Shown here: piece by piece, positions 36,201 to 45,368 of the stretch | Position numbering within the stretch: position 1 is the first letter of the stretch | How the letters are laid out: every line of letters begins with the position of its first letter | From: Aequorivita sublithincola DSM 14238 | GTDB lineage: Bacteria > Bacteroidota > Bacteroidia > Flavobacteriales > Flavobacteriaceae | DNA: 64,000 nucleotides | Assembly (NCBI RefSeq): GCF_000265385.1 | Contig: NC_018013.1 | Location: 337,001 to 401,000, forward strand | Direction: 5' to 3' | Program-made: the position numbers and the translations under genes | The notes under the pieces: model-generated | Seen by the model: only the letters and a program-made list of their open reading frames with translations | The model's database searches: none | What the model was told of the DNA's origin: nothing

Positions 36201-36857
36201 ATGAAAAAATTATATATATTATTTTTCGCAATAAGCGCTTCATTATTTCTTAACTCCTGCGTGGAATCTGAGATTTCTTTCTTAGAATCTGCCGAAGAAT
36301 TAGGGTTTACAGGTTCTACTGCTGATATTAAAAAATTCCTATCAGATGAAGCCTATAACAGTATCCTAGATTTAGGAATTCCGATAAATACGGGAGCCAA
36401 TCCACCAGACGTTGAAGGAGCTTTCTTAATGAGCCCATATATTCTGGAGAAAACAAATATTGAAGACGATTTTGATATTGGCTATCGTTTCGCAGACAAG
36501 AAATGTTATTTTTCAAATCAAGATCTTGAAGAACTATCCATCGATTTTTTCAGTGAAACAATTAATGCAGATGGCGAAATTTTGAGTACAGAAACTGGAT
36601 TGGAATCCTTCATTTCAGGATCTGGCAATAATTTTACCATTATAATAAAAATAAAAGGTAAAAGTCAAGGAAGTTCTGGTCCCGTTAATTTTATAAATGG
36701 ATTAGCAATTTCAGGCACATTGACATCTGGAGGTATCAAAAACATGGAAAACGCATTTGTTGTAATTGAGAAAACCGGCGATATTGATGATGAATTTATA
36801 GACGTTGGTGAAGGCAGACTTATTGTAGATGGAGATAACTTTTCAGACAGACGATAA
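36201..36857 (+). CDS. Lipoprotein (operon gene 2)
   Basis: A 218-residue lipoprotein with a lipobox (SLFLNSC) after a short signal. Residues about 25-210 are mixed alpha/beta with several acidic patches (LESAEELGFTGSTADIKKFLSDEAYN) and no transmembrane part. It resembles no family I can name with confidence. Gene 3 starts 12 bases later. Confidence 0.72.
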   Translation: MKKLYILFFAISASLFLNSCVESEISFLESAEELGFTGSTADIKKFLSDEAYNSILDLGIPINTGANPPDVEGAFLMSPYILEKTNIEDDFDIGYRFADKKCYFSNQDLEELSIDFFSETINADGEILSTETGLESFISGSGNNFTIIIKIKGKSQGSSGPVNFINGLAISGTLTSGGIKNMENAFVVIEKTGDIDDEFIDVGEGRLIVDGDNFSDRR

Positions 36858-36869
36858 AAAACAGTTCCC

Positions 36870-38324
36870 ATGAAATTAATCAACACAACACTTTTATTGT
36901 TTTTATTTAGCCTTAACCTGTGCTTCGCCCAACAGCAAGGCACAGGTTTGCTTTTTGATGAAGCAGGCTATGAAAGTATTCCAAAAAAAGCAAACAATGT
37001 ATCATTTTTTGACGACTTGGCAGATATTCGTAGCGCTTCATTAAAACAGTATGTACCAACGGTAAAAAATCAAGGAGGATACAGCACTTGTTTGGGATGG
37101 TCTTCTGCGTATTATGGAAGGACAATTCTAGAAGCAAGACAACAAAATATAACCAACACTGCTGAAATTGATGAATTAGCCTTTTCGCCAATTTTCACGT
37201 ACTTAATTGCAAAAGTTGAAGACGACAACTACAACTGTAATAAAGGAGCCTTTATACACAAAGGAGCGCAATCTCTAGTAGATGACGGCGCTCCCTATTT
37301 TAAAGAATATGCCGAAGCAGAATTGTGTGATGATGCAATTCCTGATAACGTTACACAAACCGCTTCACATAACAAAATCAAAGACTTCAGACGTTTAATT
37401 ACGTTTGATGCACCAAGCCACGAAATTATAGACAACGTAAAACGCGCTTTGCACAACGGCAATCCTGTTATTGGTGGCTTTAAGGTTGAAAACGCATTGT
37501 TTGTAGCTAAGAATGTATATGTTCCAGACAACATTCCTACCAACAGCGGTCACGCTATGTGCGTTATTGGTTTTGATGATGAAAAATACGGAGGAGCCTT
37601 TGAAATTGTAAACAGTTGGGGAACCAATTGGGGCAATAACGGCTACATCTGGATGAAATATGACGACTTCGTAAACCTTTGCCAATACGCAGTAGAATTG
37701 ATACCAAACCCAAAACCAGTAGATCAATTTAAAACATTGGCTGGCGAACTGCGGATTGAACTTAAAGGAGGAATGCCCATGGCAGTTGCAAAAGGCGATG
37801 GTACATTTAAAAAGAGCGTACTTGGTTGGCAAGATGTGGTAGAAGAAGAAGAAACAGACACAAAAACCATTGGGGATTACAAAACCGTCACTGCCTACCC
37901 AAAAGAAACTCGTTATAGAATGTATGCAAAAGTAGATCAACCTGCATATGTATATGTTTTTGGAGCAGACAGTAGTGGCGAGAATGGGGTTTTATTTCCT
38001 TTTGAAGAAAACATAAGCACCTACATAGACCACGAAGGTTCTGAGCTGGTTGTTCCTGGTGAAAAATATTTTTTCAGACTGAATAAGGATGTGGAATCAG
38101 ATTATACCATAGTCATCTTTTCATTAGAAAAAATTGATTATAACGAAGTTTTACAAAAACTAAACACCTTAGAAGGAGAACTCACAGATAAGCTATATGT
38201 AATTTTCAATGATAAATTAATCCCGAAAGAAACCATGACACTTTCAGGAAATCAAATGAAATTTGATTCAAAATTCACAGAAGGGTCAGTGGCTATGTTG
38301 GTGTTAGATATTAAGCGTTCTTAA
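36870..38324 (+). CDS. Papain-like (C1) cysteine protease with DUF4384-like tail (operon gene 3)
   Basis: A 484-residue exported protein with signal peptide ending FAQ. The protease domain covers about 45-275: oxyanion Gln Q68 and nucleophile C74 lie in PTVKNQGGYSTCLGWSSA, general base H228 in NSGHAMCVIGFD, and Asn N248 in EIVNSWGTNWGNNGY. Residues about 340-440 (YRMYAKVDQPAYVYVFGADSSGENGVLFPFEE) resemble DUF4384, a domain more often fused to caspases in bacteria. All four active-site residues are present. The location is periplasmic or surface. The stop overlaps the next start. Confidence 0.85.
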   Translation: MKLINTTLLLFLFSLNLCFAQQQGTGLLFDEAGYESIPKKANNVSFFDDLADIRSASLKQYVPTVKNQGGYSTCLGWSSAYYGRTILEARQQNITNTAEIDELAFSPIFTYLIAKVEDDNYNCNKGAFIHKGAQSLVDDGAPYFKEYAEAELCDDAIPDNVTQTASHNKIKDFRRLITFDAPSHEIIDNVKRALHNGNPVIGGFKVENALFVAKNVYVPDNIPTNSGHAMCVIGFDDEKYGGAFEIVNSWGTNWGNNGYIWMKYDDFVNLCQYAVELIPNPKPVDQFKTLAGELRIELKGGMPMAVAKGDGTFKKSVLGWQDVVEEEETDTKTIGDYKTVTAYPKETRYRMYAKVDQPAYVYVFGADSSGENGVLFPFEENISTYIDHEGSELVVPGEKYFFRLNKDVESDYTIVIFSLEKIDYNEVLQKLNTLEGELTDKLYVIFNDKLIPKETMTLSGNQMKFDSKFTEGSVAMLVLDIKRS

Positions 38325-38848
38325 TGAAAATAATTGTTGTTATAAGCATATTCACACTTCAACTCTTCTTGAGTTGCAAAACCGCAGATCTTGCAGCACA
38401 AGATTTGCCAGTAGGCCAGCAAGATGTAGTAAAAGAAGATGAAGAACCTAAGCAACAAAGTTTAATTTCAATTGAAGAATTAATAGGCAGTATAGATTTT
38501 AATGTTTTGGAACATTCAGACACTATGAAAGTGTCTAATATTAAATCTGTAGTAATTGAAGGAACTGAAGTCGAGTTTGGCAGAAAGCTAGAGCTAATTA
38601 AAGATTTTAAATTTGAAGATGACCAATTGTTAAACAATATTCTAAACAATGAAAATTATATTGAAGTTAAAGATGCAAATTTTCCATTCAACCCTACGCT
38701 TCAATTTCAATTAAACCATGAGGATCAACAACTATTGCTATTACTGGATGAAGAAACCGGTACTATAAGTTTTACGTCTGTTCAAGGTCAGACCGTATTA
38801 AAGATTGCTGAAACTTTAAAAGAGGAACTTATTGAATTAGCGAACTAA
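38324..38848 (+). CDS. Acidic lipoprotein (operon gene 4)
   Basis: A 174-residue lipoprotein with lipobox QLFLSC (ATG overlapping the previous stop by one base). The mature protein is very acidic and largely beta, with no named domain. It may be a partner or inhibitor of the preceding protease, judging from the strict coupling; this is inference. Confidence 0.68.
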   Translation: MKIIVVISIFTLQLFLSCKTADLAAQDLPVGQQDVVKEDEEPKQQSLISIEELIGSIDFNVLEHSDTMKVSNIKSVVIEGTEVEFGRKLELIKDFKFEDDQLLNNILNNENYIEVKDANFPFNPTLQFQLNHEDQQLLLLLDEETGTISFTSVQGQTVLKIAETLKEELIELAN

Positions 38849-38858
38849 AATTAATATT

Positions 38859-40427
38859 ATGATTAAAAAAGTACTCATTATTCTTTTTTGCCTTGCCACA
38901 CCATTTGCGGGATTTACACAAAATTTCCAAGATATAGTGCAAGAAGCAGAATCTGAAGAAGAACTGGATGAAATCTGCAAATCTGCCTCTTTGGGCTTTA
39001 TGAATACACCTCGAGATATTGAAGATGCCGTAAATGCAATTTTAAAAACTGCTGCCGGAATAAAAGATATAAGCAACGCATCATTTGTTTTAAAGGATTG
39101 TAGCCAGATAAATAATGCAATCGCCAAGATTCTAAAAGACAAAAACGGAAACGACGTGCGCTACATTTTGTATGATCCCAATTTAATACAGGATATTATA
39201 AATAGAACCAACAACTCCTGGTCTGCAAAATTTGTTTTAGCTCATGAAATTGGCCACCACCTTTTGGGTCACAGTCTCAATAATGGTTCTAGTTCCCATG
39301 AGTATGAACTGAGTGCTGACTATTGGGCGGGAAGAGCCTTAAGTTTACTTGGAGCCACCGAGGAAGAAACTATTTCGGCCACCGCAATTCTGCCAGAAAG
39401 AGCATCCGCATCACACCCAGCAAGAGTAGACAGAATTGACAAAGCCAAAGAAGGATGGAATTCGGTAGAAAAAACACGTATAATTAAAGTCAGCGATAAA
39501 GATATTGATGAAGTTGGTAAAACAATGGTTAATGAAGTCAATACTCTATTGAAAGAAAGTTACAACTCTTTAACTCCAGATGATTTTAGCAATAACCTTC
39601 AAGCCTTGGACTATGCTAGAACTAAATACTACAAAGCATACACAGAAGATATACGTTATCTTGAGGCAATTTGTCTTACAGGAATGAAAGAGCAGGAAAG
39701 AGCTGAAAGTGCCTATATTAATTATTTAAGTATTGAGAATCTTAGTGACAACGGTAGGATAAAACAGATAGTTTCCTTATATATAGATACTGGTACAACC
39801 AAGTCTGCTTTCTTCCAAAATCCAGAGGTTTTATTTCAGATGAGTAAAGAATGTTATGCTAAAAATAAATATGACAAAGCAATAATTTTTGGAAATCAAT
39901 TTCAGCAATTCAATATTTCAGACAAAAATGATAGCCGAATTTCTGAAGTGAACAAGTTAATTGGAATGAGTGAATACAAAAGAATCATGAATCAAAAAGA
40001 GATTGATGATCGTATACAGGAAGAAGAACTTCGAAAAAAAGAAGAATTACGAAAAAAGGAAGCAGATAAAAAAAGAGAAGCTTTAGAAGAAAAAATATCC
40101 AAAGAGAATGAAGCGGCTGAAAGAAAAGCGAGAGCAGAAGAAAGAAGAATAACTGAAGAAAAAGCAAGAAGAGAAGCTGCAAAAATCAACCATATTTCTG
40201 AAGGCGATAATTACTTCTTCAAAGATAATTTCCCTGAAGCTTTTGAGCACTACATTATAGCAGCCAGAGAAGGAAATGCCTACGCACAGGAAAAAGTTGC
40301 TTGGATGCTATTCAAAGGAAAAGGAATAAGCAAAAATAAGAGCCTCGCCTTAGATTGGTGGAGAAAAGCCGCTAAACAAGGCAATATAGACGCTATAAAT
40401 ATCCTAACCCGTTTAGGCGAATGGTAA
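38859..40427 (+). CDS. HExxH metalloprotease with Sel1-like repeats (operon gene 5)
   Basis: A 522-residue exported protein (signal MIKKVLIILFCLATPFAGFTQ). The zinc motif HEIGHH (H129, E130, H133) is followed by YELSADYWAGRAL with a third-ligand Glu at about 150, as in M48-type or related HExxH proteases. Residues about 370-440 form a highly charged coiled coil (KKEELRKKEADKKREALEEK), and the last 75 residues contain two Sel1-like repeats (AFEHYIIAAREGNAYAQEKVAWMLFKGKG; ALDWWRKAAKQGN), which mediate protein contacts. The combination is unusual. Confidence 0.82.
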   Translation: MIKKVLIILFCLATPFAGFTQNFQDIVQEAESEEELDEICKSASLGFMNTPRDIEDAVNAILKTAAGIKDISNASFVLKDCSQINNAIAKILKDKNGNDVRYILYDPNLIQDIINRTNNSWSAKFVLAHEIGHHLLGHSLNNGSSSHEYELSADYWAGRALSLLGATEEETISATAILPERASASHPARVDRIDKAKEGWNSVEKTRIIKVSDKDIDEVGKTMVNEVNTLLKESYNSLTPDDFSNNLQALDYARTKYYKAYTEDIRYLEAICLTGMKEQERAESAYINYLSIENLSDNGRIKQIVSLYIDTGTTKSAFFQNPEVLFQMSKECYAKNKYDKAIIFGNQFQQFNISDKNDSRISEVNKLIGMSEYKRIMNQKEIDDRIQEEELRKKEELRKKEADKKREALEEKISKENEAAERKARAEERRITEEKARREAAKINHISEGDNYFFKDNFPEAFEHYIIAAREGNAYAQEKVAWMLFKGKGISKNKSLALDWWRKAAKQGNIDAINILTRLGEW

Positions 40428-40454
40428 CTTTCTGAAGATAAACAACCAATATAA

Positions 40455-41174
40455 GTGAGTAGATTAAAAGAAATGATAATCAATATTAATTCTACTTGGG
40501 GTAGAAGGTTTGATATATTTATTCAGATTTTAATACTACTTTCTTTAATAAGTCTCTTTTTTGAAACACTACCAAATTTAGATTCACGGGCAAATCAATT
40601 TCTAATTTATTTTGAGCGGTTTTGCATCATAGTTTTTACTATTGAATACATTCTTAGAGTACTTTATGCAGAAAATAAACTTAAATATATTTATAGCTTT
40701 TACGGAATCATTGATCTTTTAGCAATCTTTCCTTTTTATATTTCCTTAGGGGCAGATTTAAGAAGCGTTCGGGTTTTCAGGATTTTTCGTCTATTTAGAA
40801 TATTTAAACTGGTTCGCTACAATTCAGCACTTAATCACTTTAAAAAAGCAGCCACCGAAGCACGGGAAGAAATTCTACTTTTCTTAATGATTACTGCTAT
40901 CTTATTATACTTAGCTGCAACCGGCATCTATTTCTTTGAACACGAAGCCCAGCCGGAAAAATTCTCTTCAGTTTTTGAAAGTCTTTGGTGGGCAATTTCC
41001 ACATTAACAACTGTAGGCTATGGAGATGTTTATCCCATTACAATTGGAGGTAAAATATTTACATTCTGCATCCTCATTGTAGGACTAGGAATTGTTACAA
41101 TTCCAGCAGGCATAGTGGCCTCAGCGCTTTCAAGAACTGCAAACAAGAAGAAGTCTGAGAAAAATGAAGACTAA
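40455..41174 (+). CDS. Voltage-gated-type potassium channel (operon gene 6)
   Basis: A 239-residue six-helix ion channel. S1-S3 lie in about 20-95, the S4 voltage sensor has Arg repeats (DLRSVRVFRIFRLFRIFKLVR, 101-121), and the pore has selectivity filter TVGYGD (186-191) with an S6 to about 225. It starts with GTG; no cytosolic RCK/TrkA domain follows. It would open on depolarisation and pass K+. It overlaps the next gene by 11 bases. Confidence 0.9.
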   Translation: MSRLKEMIININSTWGRRFDIFIQILILLSLISLFFETLPNLDSRANQFLIYFERFCIIVFTIEYILRVLYAENKLKYIYSFYGIIDLLAIFPFYISLGADLRSVRVFRIFRLFRIFKLVRYNSALNHFKKAATEAREEILLFLMITAILLYLAATGIYFFEHEAQPEKFSSVFESLWWAISTLTTVGYGDVYPITIGGKIFTFCILIVGLGIVTIPAGIVASALSRTANKKKSEKNED

Positions 41175-42339
41175 AAAACAATTACTTTTTCGCGATGCTT
41201 TTCTCTGTTTAGTAATGGCGTTGTTCTTTATTTCTGCAATTTCATATATGGTTTTAAACCTTTCCATTTTTAATCCATTTACAGGAGCCTTCAAAGATTT
41301 TAGTTTTTTAGATTTATATTATTCTGAAAAAATGGCACCTTTAAAACCTACCAACAATATCATTTTGGTAAACGTGGAACATGCGGACCGCTTTCAAATT
41401 CAAGAATTATTGGTCAAAATTCAAGAACAAAAGCCGAAGGTGATTGGAATGGATATTATTTTTAAAGAACAAAAAGATTCGTTTGTAGATTCATTGTTGC
41501 AGGAACAACTAACCAAACCCAATGTAATCACAGCAAAAGCTTATTTAGATGATACTTGGGATTACAATTTTTTTAACCGCCAAAAAGTTGAAAAATCAGG
41601 CTACACTAATCTAAACTTTAATTCCACCGAAAATGTAATCCGTAAATTTCAAGGATATAAATCTATAAACGACACACTACAAGCTTCTTTGGCAACCACT
41701 TTAGTAAGCTTTTACAAAGGAAGTTCTTGGCCTTCTGAAAAAATTCGTAAAAAACTAAAAGATGAAAACACCATAAATTTTGTGGGAAACATGGATTCTT
41801 TTATGACCCTTTCATTAGAGGAATGTATGATGGCTGAAGAAATTCCAGGAATGAAAGATAAAATAGTTCTCCTCGGATATTTGGGAAATCCTCACGGAAG
41901 TGCAACGGATATAGAAGACAAATTTTTCACACCTCTTAATGCTAAAAGCGCAGGCAAGAGTCCGCCAGATATGTTTGGTGTTGTGATTCATGCAAATATT
42001 ATACAGATGATGCTGACTGACACTTATTTTACTGCTGTTCCCAAATGGGTAAGTATTATATGCGCTATTATTTTAGCCTATTTCGGCCTTGTTTTTTTTA
42101 TGTGGTATAACCGAAAGAGCTCTGCCAGTTATACCTTAATTAAAAAAATATCCCAGCTTGCAATTACAGTAATGCTCTTATGGTTTTCGTTATGGCTATA
42201 TAAAAACAAAGTTGTTTTTTCACCAGAAATTGTAATTGCGTTTTTAATAATAAGTGTAGAATTTATTGGATTATACATATTAATTTCAAAAAAACTAAAT
42301 ACTAAATATAAATGGAAAAGTTTCTTCTTTTACGATTAG
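41164..42339 (+). CDS. CHASE2-domain membrane protein without output domain (operon gene 7)
   Basis: A 391-residue membrane protein. One N-terminal helix (about 13-35) leads into a periplasmic CHASE2 sensor (about 50-285; NIILVNVEHADRFQIQELLVKIQEQKPKVIGMDIIF, MFGVVIHANIIQMML), followed by three C-terminal helices (about 288-310, 320-344, 352-378). In most CHASE2 proteins a kinase or cyclase follows; here only a short basic tail remains. It overlaps both neighbours, so translation is coupled. It may sense an extracytoplasmic signal and relay it to a partner. Confidence 0.85.
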   Translation: MKTKKQLLFRDAFLCLVMALFFISAISYMVLNLSIFNPFTGAFKDFSFLDLYYSEKMAPLKPTNNIILVNVEHADRFQIQELLVKIQEQKPKVIGMDIIFKEQKDSFVDSLLQEQLTKPNVITAKAYLDDTWDYNFFNRQKVEKSGYTNLNFNSTENVIRKFQGYKSINDTLQASLATTLVSFYKGSSWPSEKIRKKLKDENTINFVGNMDSFMTLSLEECMMAEEIPGMKDKIVLLGYLGNPHGSATDIEDKFFTPLNAKSAGKSPPDMFGVVIHANIIQMMLTDTYFTAVPKWVSIICAIILAYFGLVFFMWYNRKSSASYTLIKKISQLAITVMLLWFSLWLYKNKVVFSPEIVIAFLIISVEFIGLYILISKKLNTKYKWKSFFFYD

Positions 42340-43100
42340 CTTGTATTCTTTTATTACTGCCTTCAATGGTGAACGCCCAAGAATATGCAGTTTTTAAAAC
42401 TACGGGGACCCCTAACCTTTCCGAGGGTTCTAATACGTTGCCCATTTCAAAAGGTATTCTTTTAAAAACTGGAAAAGTGGAACTTAAAAATGATGATACC
42501 TTAATTCTGATTAACAATTTTGGTGAAGTCTTTGAAATAGATTCTCCTGGAAGTTATGCAGTTATTGATTTTGAAAATCACAAAAAGGAAAGCTCAAAAG
42601 AAAATTTTTCAAGTCAATATTTTTCCTACGTCTGGAAACAGATAAATAAAAAGGAAGCTACTCAAAATCATACAGGAAATGTATATCGAGACGCATTAAT
42701 TGATGTGCTAGTAACGCCGTTAGATAGCACTTCAATATTCAAAAATGATGTGACTTTTTCATGGCAATCTAATAAAAAAGATGAGCAATATTATTTCTTC
42801 TTGAAAAACAACGAAACCAATACAGTTTCAAAAATAAAAGTAGGTTGCAATAGCTTAACGCTCTATGTGGGAAGTAATTTACTTGAAAAAGGCAACACCT
42901 ACTATTGGGGTGTCGCCACCACGGAATATCCAGACTTTACAAGAATCAAAATGAATCAGTTGAATTACTTAAATAGTGAGCAATTTGAAACTAAAAAAGA
43001 AGAATTTAATGAACTGACGGAGTCTTTAACAGAAATTGGTTTGACTAAAACAGAAATTTCAGAACAGCTATGTCAGTACAATAAGTTTTGTCTCAATTAA
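42312..43100 (+). CDS. Secreted FecR-like protein (operon gene 8)
   Basis: A 262-residue protein with signal MEKFLLLRLACILLLLPSMVNAQ; it overlaps the CHASE2 gene by 28 bases. Residues about 25-85 (GILLKTGKVELKNDDTLILINNFGEVFEIDSPGSYAVID) resemble the FecR-type beta-roll found next to CHASE2 in other bacteria. The rest is a beta-rich unknown region (TFSWQSNKKDEQYYFFLKNNETNTV) and a short helical tail ending with two Cys. The FecR similarity is moderate. Confidence 0.7.
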   Translation: MEKFLLLRLACILLLLPSMVNAQEYAVFKTTGTPNLSEGSNTLPISKGILLKTGKVELKNDDTLILINNFGEVFEIDSPGSYAVIDFENHKKESSKENFSSQYFSYVWKQINKKEATQNHTGNVYRDALIDVLVTPLDSTSIFKNDVTFSWQSNKKDEQYYFFLKNNETNTVSKIKVGCNSLTLYVGSNLLEKGNTYYWGVATTEYPDFTRIKMNQLNYLNSEQFETKKEEFNELTESLTEIGLTKTEISEQLCQYNKFCLN

Positions 43101-43126
43101 AACTAGATAGCAAATTTTTCACATAA

Positions 43127-43155
43127 AAAAAGCCCCAGAATAAACTGGAGCTTTT
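43127..43155. terminator. Terminator closing the eight-gene operon
   Basis: AAAAGCCCCAG (to 43138) pairs with CTGGAGCTTTT (43145-43155) with one mismatch, 6-nt loop and T-run. It lies between converging genes and may also serve the dipeptidyl peptidase III gene. Confidence 0.7.
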
Positions 43156-43175
43156 CTATTAAAAATACTTAAAGC

Positions 43176-45215
43176 TTAATTCACCGCAGGCAAATTGCTA
43201 TAATTTTTAGAATAAAACATCATCTGTTCCGCAAACGTTTTTGGTTGCTCAATTGTGAAACTTTCAATCTCATTATTGTCGTCCATTTTAGGAACTAATA
43301 CAGGATTCACAAAACCACTATAAGGTGGTGAAGTAAACTGCTTGTTGCGTTCCAAGATTTCTTTGTGAAGGTTTTGATCTACTTTTACGCCGTAGGTTTC
43401 AACTAAATGTTCAACTGCTGCGTAATCGCCTTCGCTCTTGATTCGTTGCGTTTCACGAAGAAGTTGACCGAAAAGATCGTGCAATTTTTCATAATCGTTG
43501 ATGTTGTAATACGTCTTTCCGTCGCGTGTAATTTTTTCAATTACGTTGTCTTTTTTGCCGTGCTCATAAACCCAAGCAGAAACCCATTGACGGTTTCGCA
43601 TGTGTGCTTCTTCAACGTCATCACCAATGTTTAAGCGAATCAATTGTGTCATTAAACCGTTACGGATGTAGCCGTCATAGGCCGCCATTCCTACTTTTTT
43701 CCAATCATCAACCAAACCAAGTTCCTGTAGTTTTGGATTGTATAAATAGTAAAGACCAACCAAATCCGCGCGGCCTTCTTCTAAAGTAGAAGCATAGTTT
43801 TTCAAAGTTTCTTTAGTTTCGCCAACGCCAGGATTTAATTGTCCAGAAGCGTGACCAATCACCTCGTGAAGCGCCGTGTGAAGTTTATCTGCAACCTGAC
43901 CATACTTTTCTTCTAGTTCTTCTTCTTCAGGATCGTTTACAAACTCTTTCAATCTACCTGTATTTCCAGCATTATTATATGCTTCAATAATATTTCCAAG
44001 GGAAACAGATTTACTACCCACAGAGGCACGAATCCAGTTTGCATTTGGAAGGTTTACACCAATTGGTGTACTTGGGGAAGAATCGCCAGCTTCACCAGCA
44101 ACGTTTACAACTTTATAAGTTACACCAACAACATTTTTCTTTTTGTGCTCTGGCATTAAAGGTGAATTATCCTCAAACCACTGTGCGTTTTCTGAAAGCA
44201 CCGCCATTTTTTCGGACATATCAAAATCGTTTATTTGAATTACAGATTCATAAGAACCTCTGTAACCCAATGGATCATTATAAACTTCAATAAAACTGTT
44301 TATATAGTCTATATTTCCTGCAGTTGCGCCAGTCCAAGCTACGTTGTAGTCATCCCAAGTTTGAAGATCGCCTGTTTTGTAGTATTGAATCAAGAGACCA
44401 AGGGCATCACCTTGAGCCTGATTTTCAGCAGCGCCTTGTGCTTTTTCAAGCCATTCTATTATTTTATCAATTGCAGCTCCATAAAGTCCGCCAGATTTGT
44501 AAACTCTTTCCGTAAGAACTCCATTTTCTTTAACCAGTTGCGAGTTTAAACCATATGAAAGTGGTTTTTTAGGATCTGGAGAATTCTTTTTTGAATAGAA
44601 ATTTTCAACATCTTTATTGGTAACATCAGGACCGTAAAAGTTAACGGCACTTTCCAAAACATTGTCAACGCCCTTAGCTTGGTTTACCTTTTTAGAATCT
44701 TTATCGTTGAAAAGCACATCAAAAGCTTCGCCTTCCAAAGTAGTATTGGTATCGGTTAGAAGTTGTTTTAAATAGTCCGAAGAAAAATCCGGCTTCATTT
44801 TATCGTTGGAATAATGATGGTGAATACCATTGCTAAACCAAACTCTTTTCAAATAAGTTTCAAAATTTTTCCAGTCTTCAGTAGTTTTATCACCTTCATA
44901 ATTGGTGTAAACGTTTTCCAAAGCCTTTCTTATCGTTAGGTTATAACGGTAATTTTGGTCCCACATAATGTCTCTACCCGCCAAACCAGCTTGGGTAAGA
45001 TAGTACACAAGTTTTTGTTCTTTCAGAGTAAGTTTTTCCCAACCTGGAATTTGATAACGCAAAACTTTTATGTCGCTAAACTGCTCCACATTATAATCAA
45101 ATTCAGTGGATTGTAATGTTTCCACTTGTGCCACATCTTTGTCCTCCTTGTTTTCCTTACAAGAAAAAAACAACAAACCGCACATTGCCATCGCAATAAA
45201 AAAGGTGTTCTTCAT
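43176..45215 (-). CDS. Dipeptidyl peptidase III (family M49) lipoprotein
   Basis: A 679-residue zinc peptidase that removes N-terminal dipeptides. The lipobox lies in MCGLLFFSC. The family's zinc motif, HELLGH in eukaryotes, is HEVIGH (450-455), and the third ligand Glu is in LEEGRADLVGL (about 480). Such lipoprotein M49 enzymes are typical of Bacteroidota. It converges on the eight-gene operon and is divergent from the SRPBCC gene. Confidence 0.92.
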   Translation of the reverse strand: MKNTFFIAMAMCGLLFFSCKENKEDKDVAQVETLQSTEFDYNVEQFSDIKVLRYQIPGWEKLTLKEQKLVYYLTQAGLAGRDIMWDQNYRYNLTIRKALENVYTNYEGDKTTEDWKNFETYLKRVWFSNGIHHHYSNDKMKPDFSSDYLKQLLTDTNTTLEGEAFDVLFNDKDSKKVNQAKGVDNVLESAVNFYGPDVTNKDVENFYSKKNSPDPKKPLSYGLNSQLVKENGVLTERVYKSGGLYGAAIDKIIEWLEKAQGAAENQAQGDALGLLIQYYKTGDLQTWDDYNVAWTGATAGNIDYINSFIEVYNDPLGYRGSYESVIQINDFDMSEKMAVLSENAQWFEDNSPLMPEHKKKNVVGVTYKVVNVAGEAGDSSPSTPIGVNLPNANWIRASVGSKSVSLGNIIEAYNNAGNTGRLKEFVNDPEEEELEEKYGQVADKLHTALHEVIGHASGQLNPGVGETKETLKNYASTLEEGRADLVGLYYLYNPKLQELGLVDDWKKVGMAAYDGYIRNGLMTQLIRLNIGDDVEEAHMRNRQWVSAWVYEHGKKDNVIEKITRDGKTYYNINDYEKLHDLFGQLLRETQRIKSEGDYAAVEHLVETYGVKVDQNLHKEILERNKQFTSPPYSGFVNPVLVPKMDDNNEIESFTIEQPKTFAEQMMFYSKNYSNLPAVN

Positions 45216-45368
45216 TTTAAAAAAAGTTTATGATTTCCGCAAATGTACTAAAATAATTTCCGCTATATTATAATGAATAATTCTGCAATAATTTTGTAGG
45301 ACTTGGATTTCAATAGCATCCATGAAATTTCATTACCTTAGCAACGCCAATTAACACCACTTAAACTG

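Noticed and set aside
37395..37940. 181-codon open frame antisense to the papain-like protease gene
   Set aside because: It lies fully inside a well-supported gene and has no conserved motif or start context.
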